From: Croceivirga sp.
GTDB lineage: Bacteria > Bacteroidota > Bacteroidia > Flavobacteriales > Flavobacteriaceae
DNA: 64,000 nucleotides
Assembly (NCBI GenBank): GCA_028281025.1
Contig: JANQKR010000046.1
Coordinates: 86,009 to 150,008, forward strand
Direction of reading: 5' to 3'
Position numbers and translations under genes: made by a program. Within the stretch, counting starts at the first letter, position 1. The number at the start of each line of letters is the position of its first letter. Shown here piece after piece: positions 37,055 to 46,471 of the stretch. The notes under the pieces were generated by a model that searched no databases, had not been told where the DNA came from, and saw only the letters and a list, made by a program, of their open reading frames with translations.

Positions 37055-37849
37055 ATGAATAAGATTCTTGTCCCTGTTGATTTTTCCGATACGTCTTCCA
37101 ATGCATTGTCCTATGCCATTCAGCTTTTTGGGAGTACTTCCTTGGAAGTGACCATATTGCACATTTACGGTGCAAGGTCTACAGCACTTCTTATGAAAAA
37201 CATTGATGACGTTTTGGAAAAGGACGCCAAAAAACGAATGGATGGACTTTTGGAAAACGTTCAAAAAGACTATCCCGAAGTGGTTTTTAAAACCAGGATC
37301 GTTAAAGACTACGCCGTTTCCGCAATTGCTTCATTGGGTGATAGCGGGCATTATGACTTTATTGTAATGGGAACCAAGGGGGCCAGCGGACTTAAAGAGG
37401 TGTTTATGGGCAGTGTGGCTGGAGGGGTCGTTTCCAAAACCTCCGCTCCCGTAATTGTGGTACCGGATGGGCATACGTACCGGCCCTTGGAGAAAATTGT
37501 GTTTGCCGTTAGTGATGACCCTTTTTCGGATCCCAAGGTCATTGGCCCACTTATTAAAATCGCCGGCATGCATCAAAGCAACATAAAAATATTGCATATT
37601 GCCGATGAGAAAACCCCTCAAATTGAAAAGGTGCTGGATGCCATGAAGGATTTGAGTACTTCCGTTGACTATGCCTTTGGTACAGGCGATACCAATAAGG
37701 ATTTGAACGAGTATTTGATGAAGGACTTTTCCGGGTTGGTTTGCCTTATTCGGGCAAAGAAAGGATTTATGGACCGTCTGCTGAACGAAAGTGTTACATT
37801 AAAACAAACTTTCAATAGCCCCGTACCGTTACTTATTCTTCACGATTAA
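37055..37849 (+). CDS. Tandem-domain universal stress protein
   Basis: The 264-residue protein begins MNKILVPVDFSDTSSNAL and contains two Usp folds. The first (about 1-142) has the ATP-binding motif GTKGASGLKEVFMGSVAG. The second (about 147-263) is degenerate at that site. It is divergent from the Usp-TPR gene of the V-ATPase operon, so two different Usp proteins share one control region. The exact stress is not readable. Confidence 0.92.
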   Translation: MNKILVPVDFSDTSSNALSYAIQLFGSTSLEVTILHIYGARSTALLMKNIDDVLEKDAKKRMDGLLENVQKDYPEVVFKTRIVKDYAVSAIASLGDSGHYDFIVMGTKGASGLKEVFMGSVAGGVVSKTSAPVIVVPDGHTYRPLEKIVFAVSDDPFSDPKVIGPLIKIAGMHQSNIKILHIADEKTPQIEKVLDAMKDLSTSVDYAFGTGDTNKDLNEYLMKDFSGLVCLIRAKKGFMDRLLNESVTLKQTFNSPVPLLILHD

Positions 37850-37857
37850 GCTAAGCA

Positions 37858-38004
37858 CCTGTTTAGGATTGTATTTTTGTAAAGACCGTTTTTGGTGCAG
37901 AATGAGGCAAAATTGAAGATAATAGTTGGGCTACTTCATGAAATTTTAACGAAATTATACCCAAAAAGTGGCATGAAAAAACAATTTATAAAATCCTAAA
38001 CAGG
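37858..38004. repeat. 147-bp element bounded by inverted repeats, upstream of sdhC
   Basis: CCTGTTTAGGATT (37858-37870) is the perfect reverse complement of AATCCTAAACAGG (37992-38004). The match extends inward imperfectly to about 23 bases per arm (TATTTTTGT against ACAATTTATA). Inner segments around GTTTTTGG and CCCAAAAAG can also pair, so the whole unit can fold into one long hairpin. It fills almost all of the usp-sdhC spacer and ends 6 bp before the sdhC start. A related sequence lies at 8030-8149. This resembles a MITE-like or palindromic intergenic repeat; no target duplication was seen. TATTTTTG at 37872-37879 matches the -7 consensus and could drive sdhCAB. Confidence 0.6.
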
Positions 38005-38010
38005 CTCTGA

Positions 38011-38664
38011 ATGTTCTTTAGAAAATCCATTATTGCACTTACGGGCCTGTTCCTTTGCATTTTTTTGATTGTGCACCTTTCCGCCAATAGCATTTTGGTA
38101 TTGCCCGAGGAAACCGCCAGAAGTTTGTACAATTCGTACTCCACCACTTTACGGGAGAGTCCGTTGATAAAAATTGTGGCCTATATATTGTACCTCTCCA
38201 TTATCTTACATGTGGTCTATGCCATCTTGATTACGGTAAATAACCGAAAGGCCAAAGCCAAAGGTTACCTGGTAAACCAATATAAAAAGAACAGTAGTTG
38301 GACTTCTCAAAATATGGGACTTTTGGGTATTTCCATCCTATTGTTCATAGTGGTACATCTTGCCAATTTTTGGGCCCGTATCAAACTGGGCATGGGCGAG
38401 GGGGTAGGTCTGGATGCCAATGGCCATGTAGATGTCTATGAGGTAACCTATAGCCTCTTTCAAAATGGCTATTATGTTGTTTTCTATACGCTATTGATGG
38501 TGCCCTTGGGGCTGCACCTTCACCATGGATTGAAAAGTGCTTTTATGACCCTGGGTTTTTACCACAAAAGGGGACTCAGGACCATAGCCAAGGTCTCTTT
38601 GGTGTATGCAATTATCATGGCTGTGGGTTTTGGTGTTATTCCATCAATTGTATTCCTTAAATAG
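38011..38664 (+). CDS. sdhC: Succinate dehydrogenase cytochrome b subunit (type B)
   Basis: The 217-residue protein has five membrane helices, as in the single-subunit diheme b558 anchors of type-B succinate:quinone oxidoreductases (Bacteroidetes, epsilonproteobacteria). Histidines on separate helices ([27 protein letters not shown] and [12 protein letters not shown]) are the expected heme ligands. It anchors the flavoprotein and iron-sulfur subunits encoded next and passes electrons to menaquinone. The sdhA start follows 8 bp after its stop. Confidence 0.95.
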   Translation: MFFRKSIIALTGLFLCIFLIVHLSANSILVLPEETARSLYNSYSTTLRESPLIKIVAYILYLSIILHVVYAILITVNNRKAKAKGYLVNQYKKNSSWTSQNMGLLGISILLFIVVHLANFWARIKLGMGEGVGLDANGHVDVYEVTYSLFQNGYYVVFYTLLMVPLGLHLHHGLKSAFMTLGFYHKRGLRTIAKVSLVYAIIMAVGFGVIPSIVFLK

Positions 38665-38671
38665 CTTGAAG

Positions 38672-40579
38672 ATGTTGGATTCAAAAATTCCCGAAGGACC
38701 CCTGGAAAACAAATGGCGCAACTATCAGATAAAGTCGCAACTGATCAATCCTGCCAATAAGAAAAAGCTGAACATTATTGTTGTAGGTTCGGGATTGGCA
38801 GGTGCAGGTGCAGCTGCAACGCTCGCTGAATTAGGGTATGATGTCAAATGCTTTTGTTATCAAGATTCCGCCCGAAGGGCCCATTCGGTGGCCGCGCAAG
38901 GCGGTATCAATGCCGCAAAGAACTATCAACATGACGGGGATAGTGTATGGCGAATGTTCTACGATACCTTAAAAGGGGGTGATTTTCGTTCACGGGAGGC
39001 CAATGTATACCGCCTGGCCGAACTTTCCGCTCCCTTGATCGATCATTACGTACAGCAAGGGGTACCTTTTGCCCGGGAGTACGGTGGTGTACTGGTCAAC
39101 CGCAGTTTTGGTGGCGTTCAGGTACAGCGGACTTTTTATGCCCGCGGTCAAACGGGACAACAGCTTTTGTTGGCTGCCTATTCCCAGTTGTACAAAATGA
39201 AACGTGCCAAAAAAGTGGAGATGTTTCCGCGCCACGAACTATTGGATCTAGTGGTCATTGAAGGAAGGGCCAAAGGGATTATCGTCCGGGATTTGATCAC
39301 AGGTAAGTTAAAGCGTTTTGCCGCGGACGCCGTGGTATTGGCCACAGGTGGCTACTCCCGGGTGTTTCGACTTTCAACCCTGGCCATTGGCTGTAATGGA
39401 AGTGCCATTTGGAAGGCCCATAAAAGGGGGGCTTACTTTGCTGCTCCCAGTTTTACCCAAATACACCCCACCGCATTGCCGCAGACCAGTGAGGCACAAT
39501 CCAAACTGACATTGATGTCAGAATCCTTACGTAACGACGGGCGCATTTGGGTACCAAAAAAGAAAGGGGATGACCGAAAGGCCAATACAATCCCCGAAGG
39601 GGAACGTGATTACTATTTGGAACGGCGTTATCCAAGTTTTGGGAACCTCGCTCCCAGGGATATTGCCTCCAGAGCGGCCAAGGAGCGGATTGATGCGGGG
39701 TACGGAGTGGGGCGACTTAAAAATGCCGTATATCTGGATTTTAAACATGCCATTGAGCGTTTTGGCATAGAAACGATAAAAGACCGGTACGGTAATCTTT
39801 TTAAAATGTACAAAAAGATAACTGGGGTTGATGCGTATAGCGAACCTATGCAGATTTCCCCGGCTGCCCATTTTTCCATGGGTGGACTTTGGGTAGATTA
39901 TGAGCTGATGACTACCATACCTGGCCTATATGCCATTGGTGAATGCAATTTTTCGGATCATGGGGCCAATCGTTTGGGGGCAAATTCGTTGTTGCAGGCA
40001 AGTATTGATGGCTATTTTGTGTTACCCAACACCATCAATAATTATCTGGCCCATGCCTTAAAAGAGGATCACCCTACCATTGAGCATCCCGAATTTGAAA
40101 AGGTGGAAAATGAGGTGAAGGACCATATCAACAAATTACTTTCTGTCCAAGGTAATAAAACAGTGGACCATTTTCATCGGGAACTGGGCAAGGTAATGTG
40201 GCAGGAATGCGCCATGAGCAGAAATGCCGGGGGATTGGAAAAAGCCATTACCGAGATAAAGGGGATTACCAATGCTTTTTGGAATGAGGTCAATGTGACC
40301 GGAGGGCATAAGGAGATGAATACCGAATTGGAGAAAGCACTTCGTTTGGCCGATTTTTTGGAAATGGGGCTATTGATGTGCACTGATGCTTTGGAACGCG
40401 AAGAGTCCTGTGGGGCCCATTTTAGGGAAGAATTTCAAACCGGTGAGGGTGAAGCCTTACGGAATGATGCTACTTATTCCTATGTTTCGGCCTGGGAGTA
40501 TAATGATGGGCATTTTAACCTACATAGGGAAGACTTGGCGTTTGAAAATGTGCAGCCCACCGTAAGAAGTTATAAATAG
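38672..40579 (+). CDS. sdhA: Succinate dehydrogenase/fumarate reductase flavoprotein subunit
   Basis: The start at 38672 ([15 protein letters not shown]) is chosen because the longer in-frame start at 38606 lies inside sdhC and encodes a shadow sequence. The 635-residue product has FAD-binding [19 protein letters not shown], the histidyl-FAD region [21 protein letters not shown] and the catalytic-domain signature [25 protein letters not shown]. It oxidises succinate to fumarate on the cytoplasmic face of the complex. The sequence is of the long type-B flavoprotein kind. Confidence 0.97.
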   Translation: MLDSKIPEGPLENKWRNYQIKSQLINPANKKKLNIIVVGSGLAGAGAAATLAELGYDVKCFCYQDSARRAHSVAAQGGINAAKNYQHDGDSVWRMFYDTLKGGDFRSREANVYRLAELSAPLIDHYVQQGVPFAREYGGVLVNRSFGGVQVQRTFYARGQTGQQLLLAAYSQLYKMKRAKKVEMFPRHELLDLVVIEGRAKGIIVRDLITGKLKRFAADAVVLATGGYSRVFRLSTLAIGCNGSAIWKAHKRGAYFAAPSFTQIHPTALPQTSEAQSKLTLMSESLRNDGRIWVPKKKGDDRKANTIPEGERDYYLERRYPSFGNLAPRDIASRAAKERIDAGYGVGRLKNAVYLDFKHAIERFGIETIKDRYGNLFKMYKKITGVDAYSEPMQISPAAHFSMGGLWVDYELMTTIPGLYAIGECNFSDHGANRLGANSLLQASIDGYFVLPNTINNYLAHALKEDHPTIEHPEFEKVENEVKDHINKLLSVQGNKTVDHFHRELGKVMWQECAMSRNAGGLEKAITEIKGITNAFWNEVNVTGGHKEMNTELEKALRLADFLEMGLLMCTDALEREESCGAHFREEFQTGEGEALRNDATYSYVSAWEYNDGHFNLHREDLAFENVQPTVRSYK

Positions 40580-40609
40580 AAATGAAAAGGCGATAAACCA
40601 CAATAGGAT

Positions 40610-41353
40610 ATGAAGGTTATTTTCAAAATATGGCGGCAGGAAAATGCGGCCAGCAAAGGCAATTTTGAATCATATGAGGTAGATGGACTTACAAAGGATA
40701 TGTCATTTTTGGAAGCTTTGGACCACCTCAATGAACTTTTGGTGTCCATTAACAAAAAGGTCATTGCCTATGAATACGATTGCCGGGAGGGCATCTGTGG
40801 ACAATGTGGGGTTTTTATCAATGGGCGTGCCCATGGCCCACATGACCATATGACCACCTGTCAGTTGCACATGCGAAGTTTTAAAGATGGGGAAACCATA
40901 GTGGTGGAACCATGGCGAGCCAGTGCTTTTCCCATTATCAAGGATTTGGTGGTGGATCGTTCCGCTTTGGACAATATCATTGAAAAAGGGGGGTATATAT
41001 CCGCTAAAACCGGAACAGCTCCGGAGGCCAATGCCATTTTGGTTGGAAAAGAGCTGGCGGACAAAGCTATGGATGCCGCTGCCTGTATTGGCTGTGGTGC
41101 TTGTGTGGCCACATGTAAAAACTCCTCAGCTTCGCTGTTCACCGCCGCCAAAATCAATCATTTAAATAGTTTGCCCCAGGGAAAACAAGAAGCCTCCAAA
41201 CGGGTTTTGGAAATGACCCGTCAAATGGAGTTGGAAGGATTTGGGAGTTGTACGTTTACGGGGGCCTGTGAAGTGGAATGCCCGGAAGGAATCTCCATTC
41301 TCAATATCGCAGAGATGAATGCCAGAAGGACCAAGGCCAAATGGTTGGGGTAG
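40610..41353 (+). CDS. sdhB: Succinate dehydrogenase iron-sulfur subunit
   Basis: The 247-residue protein has the [2Fe-2S] ligands Cys58, Cys63, Cys66 and Cys84 (CREGICGQCG), the [4Fe-4S] motif CIGCGACVATC, and the final clusters' cysteines in CTFTGACEVECPEGI. It carries electrons from the flavin to the cytochrome b. It is the last gene of sdhCAB, 30 bp after sdhA. Confidence 0.97.
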   Translation: MKVIFKIWRQENAASKGNFESYEVDGLTKDMSFLEALDHLNELLVSINKKVIAYEYDCREGICGQCGVFINGRAHGPHDHMTTCQLHMRSFKDGETIVVEPWRASAFPIIKDLVVDRSALDNIIEKGGYISAKTGTAPEANAILVGKELADKAMDAAACIGCGACVATCKNSSASLFTAAKINHLNSLPQGKQEASKRVLEMTRQMELEGFGSCTFTGACEVECPEGISILNIAEMNARRTKAKWLG

Positions 41354-41409
41354 CCTAAATTCGGAAATGGGTTTGGGAATCGTGTTTGCTATAACTTAAA
41401 AAGAGAAAA

Positions 41410-42171
41410 ATGAAAAAGAAGATTACCCCTATTGCCCTGCTGGGTCTTGCCCTATTCTTTGGAGCTTGCAAAGAAAATCAGTCCAATCAAGGAAAGGAGT
41501 CCGCAGAACCAATTTCGGCCGCACAACAAACCAAGACCATAGGTTTGGTAGAAGAAGTGCTTACCAAAGAAGAACAGGATGCGTTGACGCCGGATATGGT
41601 CATCCAATCCTTTAAGGAAGGAAATGCACGTTTTACAAGAAACGACCTTACGGAAAGAAACCATTCCGAGCAAGTTAGGAAAAGCACACTTGCCCAGTAC
41701 CCAAAAGCGATCGTGCTCTCATGTGTCGATAGTCGTGTACCTGTTGAAGATGTTTTTGATAGGGGGATTGGTGATGTATTTGTAGCACGGGTAGCTGGAA
41801 ATTTTGTCAACGAAGATATCTTGGGTAGTATGGAATTTGCCTGTAAGGTTTCGGGATCAAAACTGATCTTGGTTATGGGCCATGAACATTGTGGCGCAGT
41901 AAAAGCAGCTATTGATGACGTAAGGTTGGGAAATATCACCCCCATGTTGTCCAAAATTAAACCTGCGGTGGAAAAAGTTCAATACAGTGGAAACAGAAAC
42001 TCCAAGAATCAGGAGTTTGTACATAAGGTCTGTGAAAGCAATGTCAAAAACACCATTGACCAAATACGCCTGGAGAGTCCCATACTTAAGGAAATGGAAG
42101 AAAAAAATGAAATCAAAATCGTTGGGGCCATTTATGACATGGATACGGGAAAAGTCAGTTTTCTGCCCTAA
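41410..42171 (+). CDS. Lipoprotein beta-class carbonic anhydrase
   Basis: The 253-residue protein starts with a lipoprotein signal (lipobox FGAC, Cys20) and a linker rich in Glu/Gln. The beta-carbonic anhydrase fold follows with zinc ligands Cys105 in SCVDSR, His158 and Cys161 in HEHCGA, and Asp107/Arg109 as the catalytic dyad. It interconverts CO2 and bicarbonate, here probably in the periplasm, attached to a membrane. Most beta enzymes are cytoplasmic, so the lipid anchor is notable. It stands alone, 56 bp after sdhB. Confidence 0.92.
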   Translation: MKKKITPIALLGLALFFGACKENQSNQGKESAEPISAAQQTKTIGLVEEVLTKEEQDALTPDMVIQSFKEGNARFTRNDLTERNHSEQVRKSTLAQYPKAIVLSCVDSRVPVEDVFDRGIGDVFVARVAGNFVNEDILGSMEFACKVSGSKLILVMGHEHCGAVKAAIDDVRLGNITPMLSKIKPAVEKVQYSGNRNSKNQEFVHKVCESNVKNTIDQIRLESPILKEMEEKNEIKIVGAIYDMDTGKVSFLP

Positions 42172-42339
42172 CGGGATGATGCCCTGGAATTGGTCCGGTA
42201 TCCAATAGCTATTTGATTAAGGAAACAAAATGTTAACCATTTCATAGCCTTTTGGTTGAAAACTATCCTCTCACCTTCAAGTATTTTTAAGGATTTACCT
42301 ACTACAATTTTAAATGGCTTCTAAAACCAAGTACAGTCG

Positions 42340-43287
42340 ATGATAGAAATACTTCCCCTATTATTGGGAGGACTTTTACTTTTTATTTATGCGATATCGA
42401 GGCTCTCCAAAACCATGCAGGACATTGCTACCGAGAAAGCCAAACGGATAATCACCAAGTATACCGGTAACCTGGTCCTGTCCATTGTGGTTGGCACGGT
42501 CCTGACCATTCTTTTGGGTTCGTCCTCGGCAGTGATTATCCTTGCCATTGTCTTTATAAATGCAGGAACACTGAGATTTAAACAAGCCATAGGAATCATT
42601 ATGGGCGCCAATATTGGAACAACCTTTTCCAGTCAGTTGATAGCTTTGGATATAGGAAAATATGCCGTTGTTCCCTTGGTCGTTGGGTTGGCGATGGAAT
42701 TTTTTGCCCAGGGGGAGACCGTAAAAAGATATGGCAGTGCCTTATTCTATTTTGGAATGTTGTTTTTTGGACTCTTTATTATGGAGCGATCGGTAGTTCC
42801 ATTAAGGGACAGTGTGGTATTTGAGGAATGGATAACCCATATTGATCAAAATCTGATAAAAGGTACTTTGGTTGGGGGACTCATTACCCTCATTGTCCAA
42901 TCATCAAGTGCTACGGTCGGTATGGCCATTGTGCTGGGCAAACAGAAGCTTATCTCTTTGGCCGGGGGACTGGCCATTATGTTGGGTTCGGAATTGGGCA
43001 CCTGTTCGGATACGTTAATTGCAACGATAAAAGGCAGTAGGCAGGCCATTAAAGCTGGCCTTTTTCATCTGTTGTTCAATTTTACGACCATCATCATTGG
43101 ATTGTTGGTTTTTGACCACTTTCTCAACTTCGTTTTAAGGGTCTCACAAAGCCAGACTTTGGACAATCAAATTGCCAATGCGCATATGATCTTTAATATT
43201 GCCGGGGTGCTGGTCTTCCTCCCATTTGTGGGTATGGCAGAAAGGCTATTGAACTATTGGCTACCGGATAAATTGGCTGAGGTTTGA
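42340..43287 (+). CDS. Na/Pi-cotransporter-II-related membrane protein
   Basis: The 315-residue, strongly hydrophobic protein has about eight helices and the two inverted-repeat signatures of the Na/Pi symporter family: LLGSSSAVIILAIV (about 66-79) and IVQSSSATVGMAIVLG (about 186-201). It lacks the C-terminal PhoU-like domain found in longer bacterial YjbB/NptA proteins. Sodium-coupled phosphate or related anion transport is the likely role, but the direction is not known. It ends 10 bp from the convergent BLUF gene. Confidence 0.85.
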   Translation: MIEILPLLLGGLLLFIYAISRLSKTMQDIATEKAKRIITKYTGNLVLSIVVGTVLTILLGSSSAVIILAIVFINAGTLRFKQAIGIIMGANIGTTFSSQLIALDIGKYAVVPLVVGLAMEFFAQGETVKRYGSALFYFGMLFFGLFIMERSVVPLRDSVVFEEWITHIDQNLIKGTLVGGLITLIVQSSSATVGMAIVLGKQKLISLAGGLAIMLGSELGTCSDTLIATIKGSRQAIKAGLFHLLFNFTTIIIGLLVFDHFLNFVLRVSQSQTLDNQIANAHMIFNIAGVLVFLPFVGMAERLLNYWLPDKLAEV

Positions 43288-43297
43288 TGATGGCGTG

Positions 43298-43723
43298 CTA
43301 AAAGGTGACCACTTTTAGATGGTCCATCAACTTAAATAAATCGCGGGAAATACCTTTATCCAGGTGGTATCCCTTTTCCACAAAAATACTGAGGGTTTGG
43401 ATGATGGTTTTTTCCACCAGCCCCAATTCAAGGACCATGCTTTGGATATTTTTCATGTTCCATTCGGGAAATCGTTTTGCAGGGATTTCTTCTTCGGTCT
43501 CGCATAAAAATTCATGGCGCGGGTCCTCACGAATCTTGTTCAGTAGGGGCATTAGGTCTTCCTCTTCCCCTTCAAGATATTGCAGGAATTTGGAACCATC
43601 AAAATAGAGATAACCGCTTAGCCCCAACTTTCTGTTGTTATCGGCAGATTGTAATTCCAGGGCTTTTAAACTTTCCTTGTCAAATTCCTGATTGGCTTTG
43701 CTTAGGTATAATACGGCTTTCAT
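43298..43723 (-). CDS. BLUF-domain blue-light photoreceptor
   Basis: The 141-residue protein is a stand-alone BLUF domain plus a short helical tail. The flavin-site triad is intact with the same spacing as in AppA (Tyr21, Asn45, Gln63): Tyr6 in VLYLS, Asn30 in ADNNRKLGLSG, and Gln48 in FLQYLEGE. The semi-conserved tryptophan is Trp88 in FPEWNM, and DPRHEF is present. It should bind FAD and respond to blue light. No effector domain is fused, so it must act through a partner protein. It is transcribed away from trxB, sharing a 205-bp divergent spacer. Confidence 0.9.
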   Translation of the reverse strand: MKAVLYLSKANQEFDKESLKALELQSADNNRKLGLSGYLYFDGSKFLQYLEGEEEDLMPLLNKIREDPRHEFLCETEEEIPAKRFPEWNMKNIQSMVLELGLVEKTIIQTLSIFVEKGYHLDKGISRDLFKLMDHLKVVTF

Positions 43724-43867
43724 GACTTCATTTATCCATAGAACGAAGGAAAATTCTTACTTATTGCATCGATGTGAAGGAATAGCTGCAATTGCTGTCC
43801 CATGGTTTTACTTCCTGGGCTTTAAAGTAGTGTTGTTAGTCTTTTGTTCAAAAGCTATTTCCGCAAA

Positions 43868-43899
43868 CTGTAAGTTTTTGACCAAATCACCTACTTTTG
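43868..43899 (+). promoter_or_regulatory. Bacteroidetes-type promoter for trxB
   Basis: TACTTTTG (43892-43899) matches the -7 consensus TAnnTTTG exactly. CTG at 43868-43870, 21 bases upstream, is a partial -33 TTG. Transcription would begin near 43905, which leaves no room for a leader before the ATG at 43911 and so supports the ATG at 43929. Confidence 0.5.
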
Positions 43900-43928
43900 T
43901 TTTAGTATAAATGTTAGAGGAAAAACAT

Positions 43929-44897
43929 ATGTCTGAACAAATAGAACAAATAAAAACATTGATTATAGGATCGGGACCTGCCGGCTACACTGCTGCCATT
44001 TATGCGGCTAGGGCCGATTTAAAACCTGTGGTCTATACCGGTATGGAACCCGGAGGACAGTTGACGACCACTACGGAAGTGGATAACTTTCCAGGATATC
44101 CCGATGGGGTCGATGGCCCAACAATGATGTCCCAATTACAGCAACAGGCCGAGCGTTTTGGAACCGATGTGCGCATTGGAATGGTTACTGCTGTGGAATT
44201 GAGTGATGAGGTTGGGGGAATCCATAGGGTCACCGTGGATGACAGCAAACGGATTGAGGCGGAAACCATCATTATTTCTACGGGCGCATCGGCCAAGTAT
44301 TTGGGTTTACCGAGTGAACAGCGTTTACGTGGCGGTGGAGTTTCGGCCTGTGCGGTTTGTGACGGCTTTTTTTACAAAGGTCAGGAAGTGGCCATAGTAG
44401 GGGGAGGGGATACCGCCGCGGAAGAAGCTTCATATTTGGCCAATATCTGTGAAAAGGTAACCATGTTGGTACGGAAAGACCATATGCGGGCTTCCAAGGC
44501 CATGCAACATCGCGTAAATAATCTGGAGAACATTGAAATTCGCTACAATACGGAAATAGATGAAGTATTGGGCGAGCAAGTGGTAGAGGGCCTACGTATG
44601 GTCAACAATCAAACAGGGGAGAAAGAGGAAATAGCCATTACTGGGCTTTTCATCGCCATAGGGCATACCCCCAATACTGGCATTTTTAAAGGACAATTGG
44701 ATATGGACGACACCGGTTACATCATTACGCAACCGGGTTCCACCAAAACCAATAAACCGGGTGTATTTGCCAGTGGTGATGCCCAGGACAAAATTTACAG
44801 ACAGGCGGTCACGGCTGCCGGAACAGGTTGTATGGCAGCTTTGGATGCCGAACGTTACTTGGCAACCATAGAGACTTCGGAACCTGTGGGTTCGTAA
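43929..44897 (+). CDS. trxB: Thioredoxin reductase
   Basis: The ATG at 43929 (MSEQIEQIKT) is chosen over 43911 because the likely promoter ends just before the latter. The 322-residue protein has FAD motif GSGPAGYTAA, NADPH motif GGGDTAAEEA, the redox-active CAVC (Cys141, Cys144) and the C-terminal GDAQDKIYRQAVTAAGTG. It reduces thioredoxin with NADPH in the cytoplasm. It is followed by a strong terminator. Confidence 0.97.
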   Translation: MSEQIEQIKTLIIGSGPAGYTAAIYAARADLKPVVYTGMEPGGQLTTTTEVDNFPGYPDGVDGPTMMSQLQQQAERFGTDVRIGMVTAVELSDEVGGIHRVTVDDSKRIEAETIIISTGASAKYLGLPSEQRLRGGGVSACAVCDGFFYKGQEVAIVGGGDTAAEEASYLANICEKVTMLVRKDHMRASKAMQHRVNNLENIEIRYNTEIDEVLGEQVVEGLRMVNNQTGEKEEIAITGLFIAIGHTPNTGIFKGQLDMDDTGYIITQPGSTKTNKPGVFASGDAQDKIYRQAVTAAGTGCMAALDAERYLATIETSEPVGS

Positions 44898-44918
44898 TAG
44901 GGATAGGTGCACTAAAGC

Positions 44919-44948
44919 AAAACGCTGGGTCCCGGACCCAGCGTTTTT
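44919..44948. terminator. Strong terminator hairpin after trxB
   Basis: AAAACGCTGGGTC (44919-44931) pairs perfectly with GACCCAGCGTTTT (44935-44947), 13 bp with a 3-nt loop, then T. The A-rich left arm makes it work for the convergent gene at 44972-45421 as well. Confidence 0.9.
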
Positions 44949-44971
44949 AGTATTTGATTGGTTATGTTTAA

Positions 44972-45421
44972 TTAGTCAATACGCTTGTAGTTTTCAGAGA
45001 ACGTACGATTACCTTCCTCATCCAGGCTTATTTGGCTATAGATATCTTTTTGGAGTTCCAGTTCAAATACAAATTCGGTTAGGATATCCAATGCCTTCAT
45101 CATTTCATTATCTCCATACACAATGGTTTCGTGCAGTTCATCTTCGGTAATAAAGTAATTTCCATACCCAAAGCGACCATTGGGTTGGCCAGGAACATAT
45201 CTTGACCACATTACTTTCCCATTGTAGTACATTTTTACTTGTCGATACCCTTCGGCCTTTGGTTCCGTGCTTGAAATGTTCACACCATCATCATAATGGT
45301 GAAAACTTACCAATTCCCAGGTGCCTTCAATGGAATGAAAAGCATCGGGTTCGTTGAAGGTCAATTCAGTGGCTGAAACTAAAATCAGCATCAAGAATAG
45401 TAGTCCTAATACTTTTTTCAT
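44972..45421 (-). CDS. Hypothetical exported protein, lipocalin-like
   Basis: The start at 45421 (MKKVLGLLFL) gives a clean signal peptide, cleaved near VSATE; a longer ATG exists at 45448. The mature part of about 130 residues opens with IEGTWELVSFHHYD, a phrase common in lipocalin-like/DUF4488-type beta-barrels, and continues with beta strands (VKMYYNGKVMWSRYV) and a charged C terminus. I do not recognise a specific family. It is monocistronic, between terminators. Confidence 0.7.
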   Translation of the reverse strand: MKKVLGLLFLMLILVSATELTFNEPDAFHSIEGTWELVSFHHYDDGVNISSTEPKAEGYRQVKMYYNGKVMWSRYVPGQPNGRFGYGNYFITEDELHETIVYGDNEMMKALDILTEFVFELELQKDIYSQISLDEEGNRTFSENYKRID

Positions 45422-45748
45422 TTGTAGTAGTTTTTTTTGTTGGAGCAATGAATTCCCTAAAAAGTTACTAATTTTTTTGTGAATAATTTAAAAAAAATAG
45501 AATTAAATTGAGATTGATTCAAATTGGTATGGCTATTTGTTTAAAAACGGGTCTTAAGTGCGGAAGGTTTAGGGAAAAACAGGACTTTGCGCCTGGATGA
45601 AGTCCCGCCAGAACGGAACGTGAAGGTTTTTTTATATTGCGCCTGCCCGCTTTCCATATTGGAGCGCGAAACAAGAAAAGTGCTAAAGGTCACCCATAAA
45701 AAAATCCCGAAGAATTCGGGATTTTGTTCAATGGGAAATCAGTTAGGT
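45422..45748. other. Intergenic region, no gene seen
   Basis: This 327-bp stretch is the upstream region of the lipocalin-like gene plus the terminator of the DUF2807 gene. It is AT-rich near 45470-45510. The short + strand ORF from 45587 runs into the antisense of the DUF2807 gene and has no features of its own. Confidence 0.5.
45698..45725 (-). terminator. Rho-independent terminator of the DUF2807 gene
   Basis: AAAATCCCGAA (45701-45711) pairs perfectly with TTCGGGATTTT (45715-45725), 11 bp with a 3-nt loop. On the - strand it is followed by a run of seven T, 24 bp after the stop of the gene at 45749. Confidence 0.88.
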
Positions 45749-46471
45749 TCAGTACTTATATACGCTTCCCGAAACGGACTTTCTTTTTTGGACCGTGGCT
45801 TCCCCGGTATAGGATATATCCGCACCACTGCTGGCGTCCGCTGTAAGGGATTCCGAAACATTGACGGATATGTCCGATCCACTGCTCGCATTGGCAATGC
45901 ATTTTTTTGTTAGTAATCCTCTGGCCTTAATGTCGGCCCCGCTGCTGGCGTCTGCATAGAGCGTTTCTGCTTTTCCGGAAACCTTAATATCGGCCCCACT
46001 ACTGGATTCCGCAACTACGGTTGAGGCATCCAATTCTACCTCCAAATCGGAACCGCTACTGGCCTCCAATTCAATTTTGTCCGAGGTGATGGTATTTTGC
46101 GCAATCAAATCCGCCCCACTCGAGGTTTCCAAGACATTGACTTCCGGCAATGTAACGTACACATTTTTGGTGGCCCTGCCAATATTTTCAATGGCATGGA
46201 TCTTAAGTCGCCCGTCCCTAATGTCCGTCCCTATGAGGTCAATGATATTTTCATCTGCCTCAACATTGATACTGAATTTGTCCGCTTGGGTCACAAAGAC
46301 ATCCAGGCCTTCAGAGGCATAGACTGCGGTAAACCCATCCGCGACCTCACGGGATTCTTCCACTACCTGGCCGTTTCCCCTTTTACCTTCGCCAAAGCTG
46401 ATGTCAAAGGCACAGGAAGATGTAAAAAGGGCCAGTAGTGCTGCGATTGCAATTCTTGCTAGTGTAGTCAT
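45749..46471 (-). CDS. Head-GIN (DUF2807) lipoprotein with SSGAD repeats
   Basis: The 240-residue protein has a lipoprotein signal (lipobox TSSC, Cys20) and a DUF2807 putative auto-transporter-adhesin/head-GIN domain. Six copies of the turn motif SSGAD or SSGSD recur every 20-25 residues (ETSSGAD, EASSGSD, ESSSGAD, DASSGAD, NASSGSD, DASSGAD). This spacing is what a right-handed parallel beta-helix needs for one coil per repeat. It follows the PspC gene by 166 bp and is usually found with PadR/PspC genes in Bacteroidetes; an envelope role is likely but unproven. Confidence 0.9.
   Translation of the reverse strand: MTTLARIAIAALLALFTSSCAFDISFGEGKRGNGQVVEESREVADGFTAVYASEGLDVFVTQADKFSINVEADENIIDLIGTDIRDGRLKIHAIENIGRATKNVYVTLPEVNVLETSSGADLIAQNTITSDKIELEASSGSDLEVELDASTVVAESSSGADIKVSGKAETLYADASSGADIKARGLLTKKCIANASSGSDISVNVSESLTADASSGADISYTGEATVQKRKSVSGSVYKY

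Noticed and set aside
42340..43287. Linking the Na/Pi-type transporter to the phosphonate locus
   Set aside because: It is about 20 kb away on the other side of housekeeping operons, so no functional link can be claimed from position.
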